DNA of 64,000 bases, taken from NCBI RefSeq assembly GCF_947496855.1, contig NZ_CANMED010000006.1, forward strand, positions 248,001 through 312,000, given 5' to 3'. The stretch's first letter is position 1; each line of letters opens with the position of its first letter. Source of the stretch: an uncultured Aquimarina sp. Lineage in GTDB: Bacteria; Bacteroidota; Bacteroidia; Flavobacteriales; Flavobacteriaceae. The position numbers and the translations under genes were made by a program. Under the pieces are notes generated by a model. That model had not been told where the DNA came from. It saw only the letters and a program-made list of their open reading frames with translations, and did not search any database. Of the stretch, positions 1-7,776 are shown piece by piece.

Positions 1-170
1 TTGAGGTAGACATTGTTCTTATCCCAAGTTTTGATAACAATTTCTTCGGCAAACTTAAACTCTATATTAATTCGATCAGCAGAAGTTGTAATTTCTTTTT
101 CAATTACTTTTTGTGCGTTTACTTGAAATGCTATACAGCATAATGCGATGAGATTTACTAAAATTTTCAT
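1..170 (-). CDS. Partial secreted protein, probably DUF4097-like (5' end only)
   Basis: This is the N-terminal end of a minus-strand gene that runs off the left edge. It starts at the ATG complementary to 168-170. I translated about 56 residues: a short signal peptide (MKILVNLIALCCIAFQVNA, then Q), followed by KVIEKEITTSADRINIEF and a segment with EEIVIKTWDKNNVYL. The alternating hydrophobic pattern resembles the start of the surface protein next to it. It lies 32 bp downstream of that gene and on the same strand, so it is probably the fourth cistron of the sigma/anti-sigma operon. DUF4097-like is an inference from this neighbour; the body of the protein is not visible. Confidence 0.7.
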   Translation of the reverse strand, partial: MKILVNLIALCCIAFQVNAQKVIEKEITTSADRINIEFKFAEEIVIKTWDKNNVYL

Positions 171-202
171 GATTTTTTGTTTTTGATTGATGTATGACCT
201 CT

Positions 203-961
203 TTATTGTTTTCTTAGGTAGATATTTCCGGTAGAAGATCTTAGACTAATTTCTACTCCACCGTTATTTAATTGGGTTTTTATGGTTCTCCTTCCTCCAA
301 CTACTTTCATATTATTATTGTTTACAGGAAGTTTAAGTTCGAAATCTGTAAAGATTTCTCCCATTGTTGTTTTCATCTCTAAATTTGCTGGTGTGCCAGA
401 AGGTAAGCTTACATCTATAGTTCCAGTTGCAGAAATCAAAGAAATAGGTGAAATTTGACTTACTTTATCAAATATAATATTAATCTCTCCTGTTGCTGTT
501 TTAGCAACAATTGGACCTGTTACATCTCTAAATGTCATATCACCGACATTCGTCGTGGCTTCTATTTCTGAAGAAAAACCATGAACAACCAAATCACCGA
601 GATTACTTCTTTCTACTTTGACATTGATATTTTTCGGAAGAAAAACTTCCAGTATTTTACTATGCATGTTTTTTAGGTTTCTAACGATCAGTGTTCCTCC
701 TTCTTTTTGTGCATATACTCCAAAGCCTGTATTATCACTTCCACCTGCATATACTGCTTTTAATCCTCGCGCTTTTTCGGGCATCTTGCGACCATTCCCT
801 ATAATCAATAATTCATTTTTATCGTGAGCTTTTATCTTTACTCCAGATTCTGATCCAATAACCACATTTTTAACTCCTTGTAAGGATTGTGTGTAATTTC
901 CTTGTGCGTGTATATGTCCAATAGTTATAAAAAGCACTATTGCAATTGCTATATTTTTCAT
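203..961 (-). CDS. Secreted DUF4097-like beta-repeat protein
   Basis: The 252-residue protein has a clear signal peptide, with cleavage expected after HIHA (A19/Q20). The rest is repeating short beta strands with Gly/Thr/Asp turns, for example TTNVGDMTFRDVTGPIVAKTATGEI, TGTIDVSLPSG and SSTGNIYLRKQ at the C terminus. Repeats of the form 'x-x-x-G-x-I/V' are typical of DUF4097/DUF2807 putative adhesins, which are thought to form a right-handed beta helix. It is the third gene of a minus-strand operon behind an ECF sigma factor and its anti-sigma factor, 32 bp from the latter, so it is probably part of the envelope response. No enzymatic motif is visible. Confidence 0.75.
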   Translation of the reverse strand: MKNIAIAIVLFITIGHIHAQGNYTQSLQGVKNVVIGSESGVKIKAHDKNELLIIGNGRKMPEKARGLKAVYAGGSDNTGFGVYAQKEGGTLIVRNLKNMHSKILEVFLPKNINVKVERSNLGDLVVHGFSSEIEATTNVGDMTFRDVTGPIVAKTATGEINIIFDKVSQISPISLISATGTIDVSLPSGTPANLEMKTTMGEIFTDFELKLPVNNNNMKVVGGRRTIKTQLNNGGVEISLRSSTGNIYLRKQ

Positions 962-993
962 CTGTTCTTTTTTTTTGATTTTTGATTGAAATT

Positions 994-1785
994 TTAAATT
1001 AAACTAGGAAGACCAATAGTTACTTGATCCTTGACATAACTAGGTGTTTCTTCATTGAGAAGTAACTTTTCCATAGAAGGAACTGCGCGTTTTTCCTGTA
1101 TAGAAACTAATATTTGAATTAATTCAATTTGCATGCCCGGATCTTGTTCCATTTCCAGAGCATCTATTAAAGCTTTACGTACCATTTCTAAGTCCGAAAA
1201 CTTATTAAGTGCTTCTGCTGCAGCTAATCGCACATTGATATGGTCATCATAAAACATTTTATTAATTAAGGCTTTTAGTATCTCATTTCCGGGTTTTTCA
1301 AATTCTTCTGCATAGTTCACTGCCTTTAAGCGTTTACTTGCAGATTTATTTTCAATAAGAGAAATGGTTACTTCTTGTTTTAATTGTACTTTTTCTTTTT
1401 CTAATATTGCCATTTCCTGAGAAAAGGACTCATTGTTTTCTCGTTTTCCGTAGAAATATGCTGAAACAATTAAGGCAACGGTAGCGGCTATTTGTAATGC
1501 TGTTTTCCAAGAATTTTTTGGATTTTTACGAAGTGAAACTATTTTGGAATCACTTAATACCTCTTTTTCCTTTTGAAGCATTTCCTCAAAATTTAGTTGA
1601 ATACTTGCATCTGGTAATTCCTCGGAATCATTGTCAATTCCATCAAAAACTAGTTGGAGTTTATGCAATGACTCTTGACAGTTATCACAAGTTGTAAGAT
1701 GAGCTGCAATAATATGATACTCTTTCTGATCTAAATTATTATCTAGATAATCGATAAGTTGTTCTTCTATTTGATTACAGTTCAT
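994..1785 (-). CDS. Membrane anti-sigma factor with zinc-finger and HEAT-like repeats
   Basis: The 263-residue protein has an N-terminal zf-HC2 type anti-sigma domain, with H29-x3-C33-x2-C36 and the context CDNCQESLHKL. One membrane segment lies near residues 94-112. A charged coiled-coil stretch (about 118-150) leads to a C-terminal region with HEAT-like helical repeats (about 160-255; RLAAAEALNKF and VSIQEKRAVPSMEKLL are typical). The ATG lies 4 bp after the stop of the ECF sigma gene, so the two are translationally close and form a sigma/anti-sigma pair. The likely role is to hold the sigma factor at the inner membrane and release it on an envelope signal. The periplasmic HEAT-like domain is the probable sensor or partner-binding part (inference). 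Confidence 0.88.
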   Translation of the reverse strand: MNCNQIEEQLIDYLDNNLDQKEYHIIAAHLTTCDNCQESLHKLQLVFDGIDNDSEELPDASIQLNFEEMLQKEKEVLSDSKIVSLRKNPKNSWKTALQIAATVALIVSAYFYGKRENNESFSQEMAILEKEKVQLKQEVTISLIENKSASKRLKAVNYAEEFEKPGNEILKALINKMFYDDHINVRLAAAEALNKFSDLEMVRKALIDALEMEQDPGMQIELIQILVSIQEKRAVPSMEKLLLNEETPSYVKDQVTIGLPSLI

Positions 1786-1789
1786 AGCG

Positions 1790-2323
1790 TTATGTGTTTT
1801 GTAGGTAATGATCTTTTAATTTATGAATTGCTCGATGTACTTTGGTTTTTACTGCTCCTGCAGTTGATCCAGTTATCTCTGCAATCTCTTGGTATTTGAT
1901 ACCTTGGTATCTATTCATGATCACTAATTCTCTATCACTTTGATTTAATTGTCCTAAAGCTCTATTTAGTTGCTCTTTAATTTCACTTTTTTCTATACCA
2001 TTAGTTTCTTCTCTTTCTATTTTATATTCAATTTCATCTAAAGGTTGTTCTTTGTTTTTCTGGCTTTGATAATGATCAGAAAAGATGTTCCTGGCGATGG
2101 TATAGATCCAGGATGAAAACTTACCTTTTTTATAAGATGTTCTATATTTTATGGCTTTATAGAAAACTTCCTGAGTAATATCTTGACTGACATCTCTATC
2201 TCTTGTCATTTTTAGTAAAAAATTAAATATTCTGATATGGTATCGGTCAAAAAGAATACTCATCATATCTAAATTCCCATTAGATACCAGAATCATTAGT
2301 TCTTCATCAGTTAAGTTTTTCAA
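1790..2323 (-). CDS. ECF (sigma-70 family) RNA polymerase sigma factor
   Basis: The length of 177 residues is normal for an ECF sigma factor. Region 2 is at about 12-78, with LLKMTRDRDVSQDITQEVF followed by WIYTIARNIFSDHYQS. Region 4 is at about 118-170, with the helix-turn-helix GIKYQEIAEITGSTAGAVKT. It directs RNA polymerase to envelope-response promoters and is paired with the membrane anti-sigma factor encoded 4 bp downstream. A candidate ECF promoter in front of the gene suggests autoregulation. No extra domains are present. Confidence 0.95.
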   Translation of the reverse strand: MKNLTDEELMILVSNGNLDMMSILFDRYHIRIFNFLLKMTRDRDVSQDITQEVFYKAIKYRTSYKKGKFSSWIYTIARNIFSDHYQSQKNKEQPLDEIEYKIEREETNGIEKSEIKEQLNRALGQLNQSDRELVIMNRYQGIKYQEIAEITGSTAGAVKTKVHRAIHKLKDHYLQNT

Positions 2324-2353
2324 GATGCCACTATTTATGGTTAGTCTCTATTA

Positions 2354-2383
2354 GTAATACCTTCGTTTTGTAAAAAGGTTACA
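2354..2383 (-). promoter_or_regulatory. Candidate autoregulatory ECF promoter
   Basis: On the minus strand the sequence is TGTAACC (2383-2377), 16 bases, then GTATTAC starting near 2360. An AAC-containing -35 element, a spacer of about 16 bases and a GT-rich -10 element form the usual ECF layout. It sits about 30-60 bases before the sigma gene start. The assignment is by pattern only. Confidence 0.45.
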
Positions 2384-2390
2384 TTTTAGG

Positions 2391-2426
2391 AATAAAAAAA
2401 GTGCTTCCCAATTTGGAAAGCACTTT
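2391..2426 (-). terminator. Rho-independent terminator after the DksA-like gene
   Basis: Perfect 9-bp arms AAAGTGCTT (2398-2406) and AAGCACTTT (2418-2426) flank an 11-base spacer. On the minus strand a run of seven T follows. It lies 25 bases past the stop of the DksA-like gene and separates it from the sigma operon. Confidence 0.85.
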
Positions 2427-2450
2427 AAATTTACAATATTTTATAGTTTG

Positions 2451-2834
2451 TTAGCTTTGCATGTTCTTAGCTTCAATACTTAGCGTTGCGTGCGGAACAA
2501 GCTTTAATCGCTCTGGATTAATGAGTTTTCCTGTCACACGGCAAATGCCATATGTTTTATTTTCTATTCGTAATAATGCATTTTTAAGATCACGTACAAA
2601 TTTCTCTTGCCTAATTGCTAATTGTGTATTTGCCTCTTTAGACATTGTTTCGCTTCCTTCTTCAAAAGCTTTAAACGTTGGTGAAGTATCATCTGTACCA
2701 TTGTTACCATCGTTTTTGTAAGCACTCTGAAGTAATTCTAAATCTTTCTGCGCTTTTTCCATTTTGTCAACGATGATTTCCTTGAACATCGTTAAATCGG
2801 CATCACTATACCTTACTTTTACGTCTGCTGCCAT
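2451..2834 (-). CDS. TraR/DksA-family protein with a degenerate zinc finger
   Basis: The 127-residue protein has the DksA layout: an N-terminal alpha-helical coiled-coil region (about 10-95, rich in Lys/Glu, with NTQLAIRQEKFVRDLKNAL) and a C-terminal mini-domain, YGICRVTGKLINPERLKLVPHA. In DksA this end holds a four-Cys zinc site. Here only C98 remains and the CxxC partner is Thr, so it probably cannot bind zinc in the usual way. DksA proteins act in the secondary channel of RNA polymerase. Proteins of this shape are common in Bacteroidetes next to ileS and lspA. It starts 4 bp after the ileS stop and is probably co-transcribed with it. Confidence 0.85.
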   Translation of the reverse strand: MAADVKVRYSDADLTMFKEIIVDKMEKAQKDLELLQSAYKNDGNNGTDDTSPTFKAFEEGSETMSKEANTQLAIRQEKFVRDLKNALLRIENKTYGICRVTGKLINPERLKLVPHATLSIEAKNMQS

Positions 2835-2838
2835 ACTC

Positions 2839-5800
2839 TTATTGTTTTTTAATTACCAATTGGGTTGCAATGTCGTCAAACGCAATTTCTGTACCATTTA
2901 TTACATCTGTTGCAAATTCAATTGTCTCGGTTAAGGTTTCATTCTTGATGTATGCTTCATTAGTTGCAACTGCTTCTTGTATAGATTTGTTTTCCTTTAT
3001 TACAATTTCTATTCGATCAGTCACTTCTAATCCACTATCCTTTCGGATATTTTGGATTCGGTTTACAAGCTCTCTGGCAATACCTTCTTTTTTGAGCTCT
3101 GGAGTTATGGTTATGTCCAGTGCTACTGTTAGAGTTCCTGAATTTGCAACTAACCAACCCTCGATATCCTGAGAACTGATTTCTACATCATCGGTACCTA
3201 ATGTAATAATTTTATTATTAATTTCTATATCAAAACTTCCAGTTTGTTCAAGAATTTTAATGGTATCTTGATCAAAAGATTGTATTTCGCTGGCAATCAA
3301 TTTCATATCTTTTCCGAAACGAGGGCCTAAATTTTTGAAATTTGGTTTTATTTGTTTCACCAATATTCCCGAAGCATCGTCAATCAGCTCTATTTCTTTA
3401 ACATTTACTTCATTTTTTATTAAATCGGCAATGTCATTTATCTCAGCTTTGTCAGCTTCATTTAATACAGGAATCATTATTCTCTGTAATGGTTGACGTA
3501 CTTTGATCTTTTCTTTTTGACGCAAAGACAGCACTAGAGAACATACAGATTGTGCTTTTTGCATCTTATGTTCTAAAGCTTTGTCGACAAAAGAGTTATC
3601 ATATTCTGGGAAATGAGCCAAATGAACACTTTCAAAAGTTTCCTGATTTGAATTAGAGATAAGATCCTTATATAAGCGATCCATAAAAAATGGAGCTACT
3701 GGTGCTCCCAGTTTTGCTACTGTAAGCATACAAGTGTATAGAGTCTGGTATGCAGATATCTTATCTTTTTGGTAATCACCTTTCCAATATCTTCTTCTAC
3801 TTAACCGGACAAACCAGTTACTTAAGTTTTCCTGAACGAAATCAGAAATAGCTCTTGTAGCTTTTGTAGGCTCATATTCATTATAATATTCGTCCACATT
3901 TTTGATCAGCGTATGCAATTCACTTAAGATCCATCGATCAATCTCAGGACGTTCTGCTAATGGAATATCAGCTTCTGCATATGTGAAATTATCAATATTT
4001 GCGTATAGTATAAAGAACGAATATGTATTGTATAAAGTTCCGAAAAACTTGCGACGCACTTCTGCGATTCCCTCAAGATCAAATTTTAGGTTATCCCAAG
4101 GATTGGCATTACTAATCATGTACCATCTAGTAGCATCTGGGCCATACATTTTTAGTGTTTCAAAAGGATCTGCAGCGTTACCCAGTCGTTTAGACATTTT
4201 CTGGCCGTTCTTATCTAATACCAAACCATTAGAAACTACGTTTTTATAAGCTACATCATCAAAAATCATTGTTCCTATCGCGTGTAGGGTATAGAACCAT
4301 CCACGTGTTTGGTCCACACCTTCTGCTATAAAATCTGCTTTTCCTTCGCCAGATTCTACCTTTTCTTTATTTTCAAAAGGATAATGCCACTGTGCATATG
4401 GCATGGATCCAGAATCAAACCATACATCTATCAAATCGCTTTCGCGTTTCATTGGTTTTCCAGAAGCGGAAACTAGCGTAATCTTATCTACTACATTTTT
4501 ATGAAGATCTATCTTATCATAGTTCTCCTCACTCATATCTCCAACGGCAAAATCTGCAAAAATATCAGCTTCGAGTACCTTAGCCTCCACTGCTTTTTGC
4601 ATTTCAGCCTTTAGTTCTTCTACAGAACCTATTATTATTTCTTCTTTACCATCTTCTGTTCGCCAGATCGGTAAAGGAATTCCCCAAAAACGTGATCTAG
4701 ATAAATTCCAGTCATTGGCATTTGCTAGCCAATTTCCAAAACGTCCTTCTCCAGTAGCTTTTGGTTTCCAGTTGATCCCTAAATTAAGCTCGTGCATACG
4801 ATCCTTAAAATCGGTCACTTTTATAAACCAAGAGTCTAACGGATAATATAGAATAGGTTTATCTGTACGCCAGCAGTTAGGGTAACTGTGCACATATTTT
4901 TCTACCTTAAATGCTTTATTCTCTATTTTTAATTTGATAGCAATTTCTACATCTACAGATTTCTCTGGCGCTTCACCATCATTGTAATATTCATTTTTTA
5001 CATACTTACCACCAAATTCACCAACGTGTTTTGTAAATTTACCTTGTAGATTCACTAATGGAACAAGGTTGTCATTATCGTCTTTTACAAGTAATGGTGG
5101 AATTTCTGGCGTAGCTTGTTTGGCTACCATAGCATCATCTGCACCAAAAGTAGGAGAAGTGTGTACAATACCAGTACCATCTTCTGTAGTTACAAAATCA
5201 CCCGATATTACTCTAAAAGCATTCTCTGAATTGTTATAAGGTGTTGCATAATCTAATAATTGCTCATAACGAATCTCTACAAGATCAGCTCCTTTGAATT
5301 CTTTTAGTAAGAAATAAGGAATTTTTTTATCACCTTCTGTAAAGGCGTTTAAATCTTCTTCATTTTCTGCTAAGACAAATTTTCCTGTAAATTGCTTTCC
5401 AACTAAATTTTTAGCCAAAATTACATTGATTGGTTCGAAGGTGTATTGGTTAAAAGTTTTGACTAAAACATAATCAATCTTTGACCCAACGGTTAATGCA
5501 GTATTCGAGGGCAATGTCCAAGGAGTAGTTGTCCAGGCCAAGAAATGAATATCACCTTCTACATTTTCTAAAAATGATGGTAGTGTTTCTTTCTTAGCTT
5601 TAAATTGAGCAACCACAGTTGTGTCAGTAACATCTTGATACGTTCCTGGTTGATTAAGCTCGTGTGAACTCAATCCTGTTCCTGCTTTTGGTGAATATGG
5701 TTGAATAGTATATCCTTTGTACAGTAACCCTTTCTTATAGATTTCTGAAAGCAACCACCATACTGTTTCCATGTATTTGGACTTGTAGGTGATGTATGGA

Positions 5801-6243
5801 TCTTCCATATCTACCCAATAGCCTATTTTTTCGGTAAGGTCATTCCAGATATCTGTATAACGCATTACTGCTTTTTTACAAGCTTCGTTATATTCTTCAA
5901 CGGTGATTTTTTTACCAATATCTTCTTTGGTGATACCTAGTTCTTTTTCGACTCCCAATTCTACAGGAAGTCCATGAGTATCCCATCCAGCTTTTCGCTT
6001 AACCTGAAATCCTTTTTGGGTTTTATAACGACAAAAAATATCTTTAATCGCACGAGCCATTACATGGTGAATTCCTGGTAATCCGTTAGCCGATGGTGGT
6101 CCTTCAAAAAATATAAAAGGAGTCGCACCTTCTCGCTCAGAAATACTCTTCTCGAAAATATTATTCTGTTGCCAGAATTCTAGTATATCATCTGCCACTT
6201 TTGGCAAGTCAAGTCCTTTATATTCAGGAAACTTCGTGCTCAT
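2839..6243 (-). CDS. ileS: Isoleucyl-tRNA synthetase, type 2 (IleRS2)
   Basis: This class I synthetase charges tRNA-Ile in the cytoplasm. The length of 1134 residues exceeds the roughly 940 of IleRS1 and fits the eukaryote-like IleRS2 group. The nucleotide-binding signature is in FFEGPPSANGLPGIHHV. The canonical H-x-G-H is replaced by G57-I58-H59-H60, meaning the first and third positions are swapped. The second signature KMSKR is at about residue 682. Editing-domain motifs FLAWTTTPWTLPSNTAL and GTGIVHTSPTFGADD are present. A C-terminal DUF5915-type domain with ELKKEGIARELVNRIQNIRK is also typical of IleRS2. The gene is co-directional with the DksA-like gene 4 bp downstream. Confidence 0.97.
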   Translation of the reverse strand: MSTKFPEYKGLDLPKVADDILEFWQQNNIFEKSISEREGATPFIFFEGPPSANGLPGIHHVMARAIKDIFCRYKTQKGFQVKRKAGWDTHGLPVELGVEKELGITKEDIGKKITVEEYNEACKKAVMRYTDIWNDLTEKIGYWVDMEDPYITYKSKYMETVWWLLSEIYKKGLLYKGYTIQPYSPKAGTGLSSHELNQPGTYQDVTDTTVVAQFKAKKETLPSFLENVEGDIHFLAWTTTPWTLPSNTALTVGSKIDYVLVKTFNQYTFEPINVILAKNLVGKQFTGKFVLAENEEDLNAFTEGDKKIPYFLLKEFKGADLVEIRYEQLLDYATPYNNSENAFRVISGDFVTTEDGTGIVHTSPTFGADDAMVAKQATPEIPPLLVKDDNDNLVPLVNLQGKFTKHVGEFGGKYVKNEYYNDGEAPEKSVDVEIAIKLKIENKAFKVEKYVHSYPNCWRTDKPILYYPLDSWFIKVTDFKDRMHELNLGINWKPKATGEGRFGNWLANANDWNLSRSRFWGIPLPIWRTEDGKEEIIIGSVEELKAEMQKAVEAKVLEADIFADFAVGDMSEENYDKIDLHKNVVDKITLVSASGKPMKRESDLIDVWFDSGSMPYAQWHYPFENKEKVESGEGKADFIAEGVDQTRGWFYTLHAIGTMIFDDVAYKNVVSNGLVLDKNGQKMSKRLGNAADPFETLKMYGPDATRWYMISNANPWDNLKFDLEGIAEVRRKFFGTLYNTYSFFILYANIDNFTYAEADIPLAERPEIDRWILSELHTLIKNVDEYYNEYEPTKATRAISDFVQENLSNWFVRLSRRRYWKGDYQKDKISAYQTLYTCMLTVAKLGAPVAPFFMDRLYKDLISNSNQETFESVHLAHFPEYDNSFVDKALEHKMQKAQSVCSLVLSLRQKEKIKVRQPLQRIMIPVLNEADKAEINDIADLIKNEVNVKEIELIDDASGILVKQIKPNFKNLGPRFGKDMKLIASEIQSFDQDTIKILEQTGSFDIEINNKIITLGTDDVEISSQDIEGWLVANSGTLTVALDITITPELKKEGIARELVNRIQNIRKDSGLEVTDRIEIVIKENKSIQEAVATNEAYIKNETLTETIEFATDVINGTEIAFDDIATQLVIKKQ

Positions 6244-6268
6244 TTGATCGTTCTTTCTATTAAGTCAG

Positions 6269-6276
6269 CGAAAATA
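6269..6276 (-). promoter_or_regulatory. Candidate -7 element for ileS
   Basis: The minus strand reads TATTTTCG, close to the Bacteroidetes -7 consensus TAnnTTTG, 26 bases before the ileS ATG. I see no clear TTG -33 element. Confidence 0.4.
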
Positions 6277-6452
6277 AGGATTTTCTGGAAAAATGACGAG
6301 TGTAAGCTGCTCAAATATTGATGATTATTTAGCTGTGAGACTTTGATTATTAAATCTCGTATTTAGTTTGCATTTGATTTAATTGGAAAACATATTTATA
6401 AAACCAGTCATAAAATCTAAATGAGTATGTTTATCGTTTCAAAATGAAAAAC

Positions 6453-6460
6453 TATTTTTG
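6453..6460 (+). promoter_or_regulatory. Candidate -7 element for the 154-residue unknown gene
   Basis: TATTTTTG matches TAnnTTTG exactly and lies 17 bases before the ATG at 6478. Confidence 0.45.
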
Positions 6461-6477
6461 GAATCTAAACCAGAATT

Positions 6478-6942
6478 ATGAGTTTAAAACGTTCTATCCT
6501 AAAAGTACAAGCTGCTCTTGGTAATGTGAGAGCTATGGAAAAATTACATGTAGACACCTATACTGAAGAGATTATTATTGAGGTTGATGGTACCCGATTC
6601 GCAACATCAGAACTAAATGAAATTTATCTAGATTTAGTTGAGTTAGCAGGGTATTATTATTTAAAAGTTATAGTTGTAGGCAGTTTTCATATTAAAACAT
6701 GGAAAGGCGCTAATCTGTTAATTGGAGGTAAGAATTTTGAGTTAAATTTGATTTCTGATATGCAAGAAATAGAATCCGATTTTTCTAATGTATCTAATAG
6801 AAGTATTACTCAAATAGATTTTATTATTGAAGAACAGGATATTGATAAAATTGAGAAATCTCAAATAGATAAAATCACTATTTCTTCTAAAAAGAAAATA
6901 GCTTGTTTCGACAACATTGTTATTACTGACGAAGAGGAATAG
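6478..6942 (+). CDS. Conserved-looking hypothetical protein, 154 aa
   Basis: I do not recognise this protein. It has no signal peptide or membrane segment and looks cytoplasmic. An N-terminal helix (SLKRSILKVQAALGNVRAMEK) is followed by mostly beta structure with many Ile/Val and acidic residues (EEIIIEVDG, YYYLKVIVVGSFHIKTWKG, LLIGGKNFELNL). The last third is Lys/Asp/Ile rich and ends in DEEE. Two Cys are absent from any metal-like pattern. It stands alone between the divergent ileS and the omega-amidase gene 45 bp downstream and has its own -7 element. No function is proposed. Confidence 0.8.
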   Translation: MSLKRSILKVQAALGNVRAMEKLHVDTYTEEIIIEVDGTRFATSELNEIYLDLVELAGYYYLKVIVVGSFHIKTWKGANLLIGGKNFELNLISDMQEIESDFSNVSNRSITQIDFIIEEQDIDKIEKSQIDKITISSKKKIACFDNIVITDEEE

Positions 6943-6987
6943 TTCATTGCCTTCTTTTAAAATCTAGGATTTTATTATTTTTAACCT

Positions 6988-7776
6988 ATGAACACTACCT
7001 TAAACATTGCCTTAATTCAATCTCATTTAGCTTGGGAAAATCCAATCCAGAACAGAGCGGTCTTTGAACGAAAAATCAAATCCGTACATAACGAGACGGA
7101 TCTGATTATTTTGCCAGAGATGTTCAATACCGGGTTTACGATGAACGTTGTTGAAGTTGCTGAGACGATGGATGGTGAAACTATAAGCTGGTTAAGAAAA
7201 TTAGCTAAAGAAAAAGATTGCGCTATTGCGGGAAGCATTATTATAAAAGATGTTAAAGGATACTTTAACCGTTTTCTTTTTGTAAGACCTGATGGGAGTA
7301 TCCAGAAATATGACAAGCATCAATTATTTACATTAGCTAAAGAGGAAGAAGTGTTTACAGCTGGTAATGAAGAAGTAATTATACTTTATAAAGGTTGGAA
7401 AATTAAACCACAAGTTTGCTATGATCTTAGATTTCCTGTTTGGGCAAGAAATACATCTGGATATGATTTATTAGTTTATGTAGCCAGTTGGCCAAAACCA
7501 CGAGTAAATGCTTGGGATACGCTTCTTAAAGCAAGAGCTATTGAGAATATGTCATATTGCATTGGAGTCAATAGAGTAGGTCTTGATGGAAAAGGGTACG
7601 AGTATAATGGTCATTCGGCTGTTTATGATGTATTAGGAAATTCTGTTTTACAAGAGAACTCAATTGAAAGAGAGGTTATATTATATGCTACTTTGGACAA
7701 ATCCTATGTCGAAAATACTCGCAAAAAACTACCTTTTCTGGATGATGCGGATAACTTTCGGATTACTCCAAAATAA
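6988..7776 (+). CDS. Nitrilase-family omega-amidase (YafV/NIT2-like)
   Basis: This cytoplasmic carbon-nitrogen hydrolase has 262 residues, the family's normal length. The catalytic triad is complete: E44 in LPEMF, K110 in KYDKHQLF and C144 in QVCYDLRFP. Other family landmarks are WPKPRVNAWDTLLKARAIEN and NRVGLDGKGYEYNGHS. The nearest characterised relatives (YafV, NIT2) deaminate alpha-ketoglutaramate and alpha-ketosuccinamate, which repairs transamination by-products of glutamine and asparagine. The substrate here is inferred. Its last 14 bases overlap the convergent lipoprotein gene on the other strand. Confidence 0.92.
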   Translation: MNTTLNIALIQSHLAWENPIQNRAVFERKIKSVHNETDLIILPEMFNTGFTMNVVEVAETMDGETISWLRKLAKEKDCAIAGSIIIKDVKGYFNRFLFVRPDGSIQKYDKHQLFTLAKEEEVFTAGNEEVIILYKGWKIKPQVCYDLRFPVWARNTSGYDLLVYVASWPKPRVNAWDTLLKARAIENMSYCIGVNRVGLDGKGYEYNGHSAVYDVLGNSVLQENSIEREVILYATLDKSYVENTRKKLPFLDDADNFRITPK

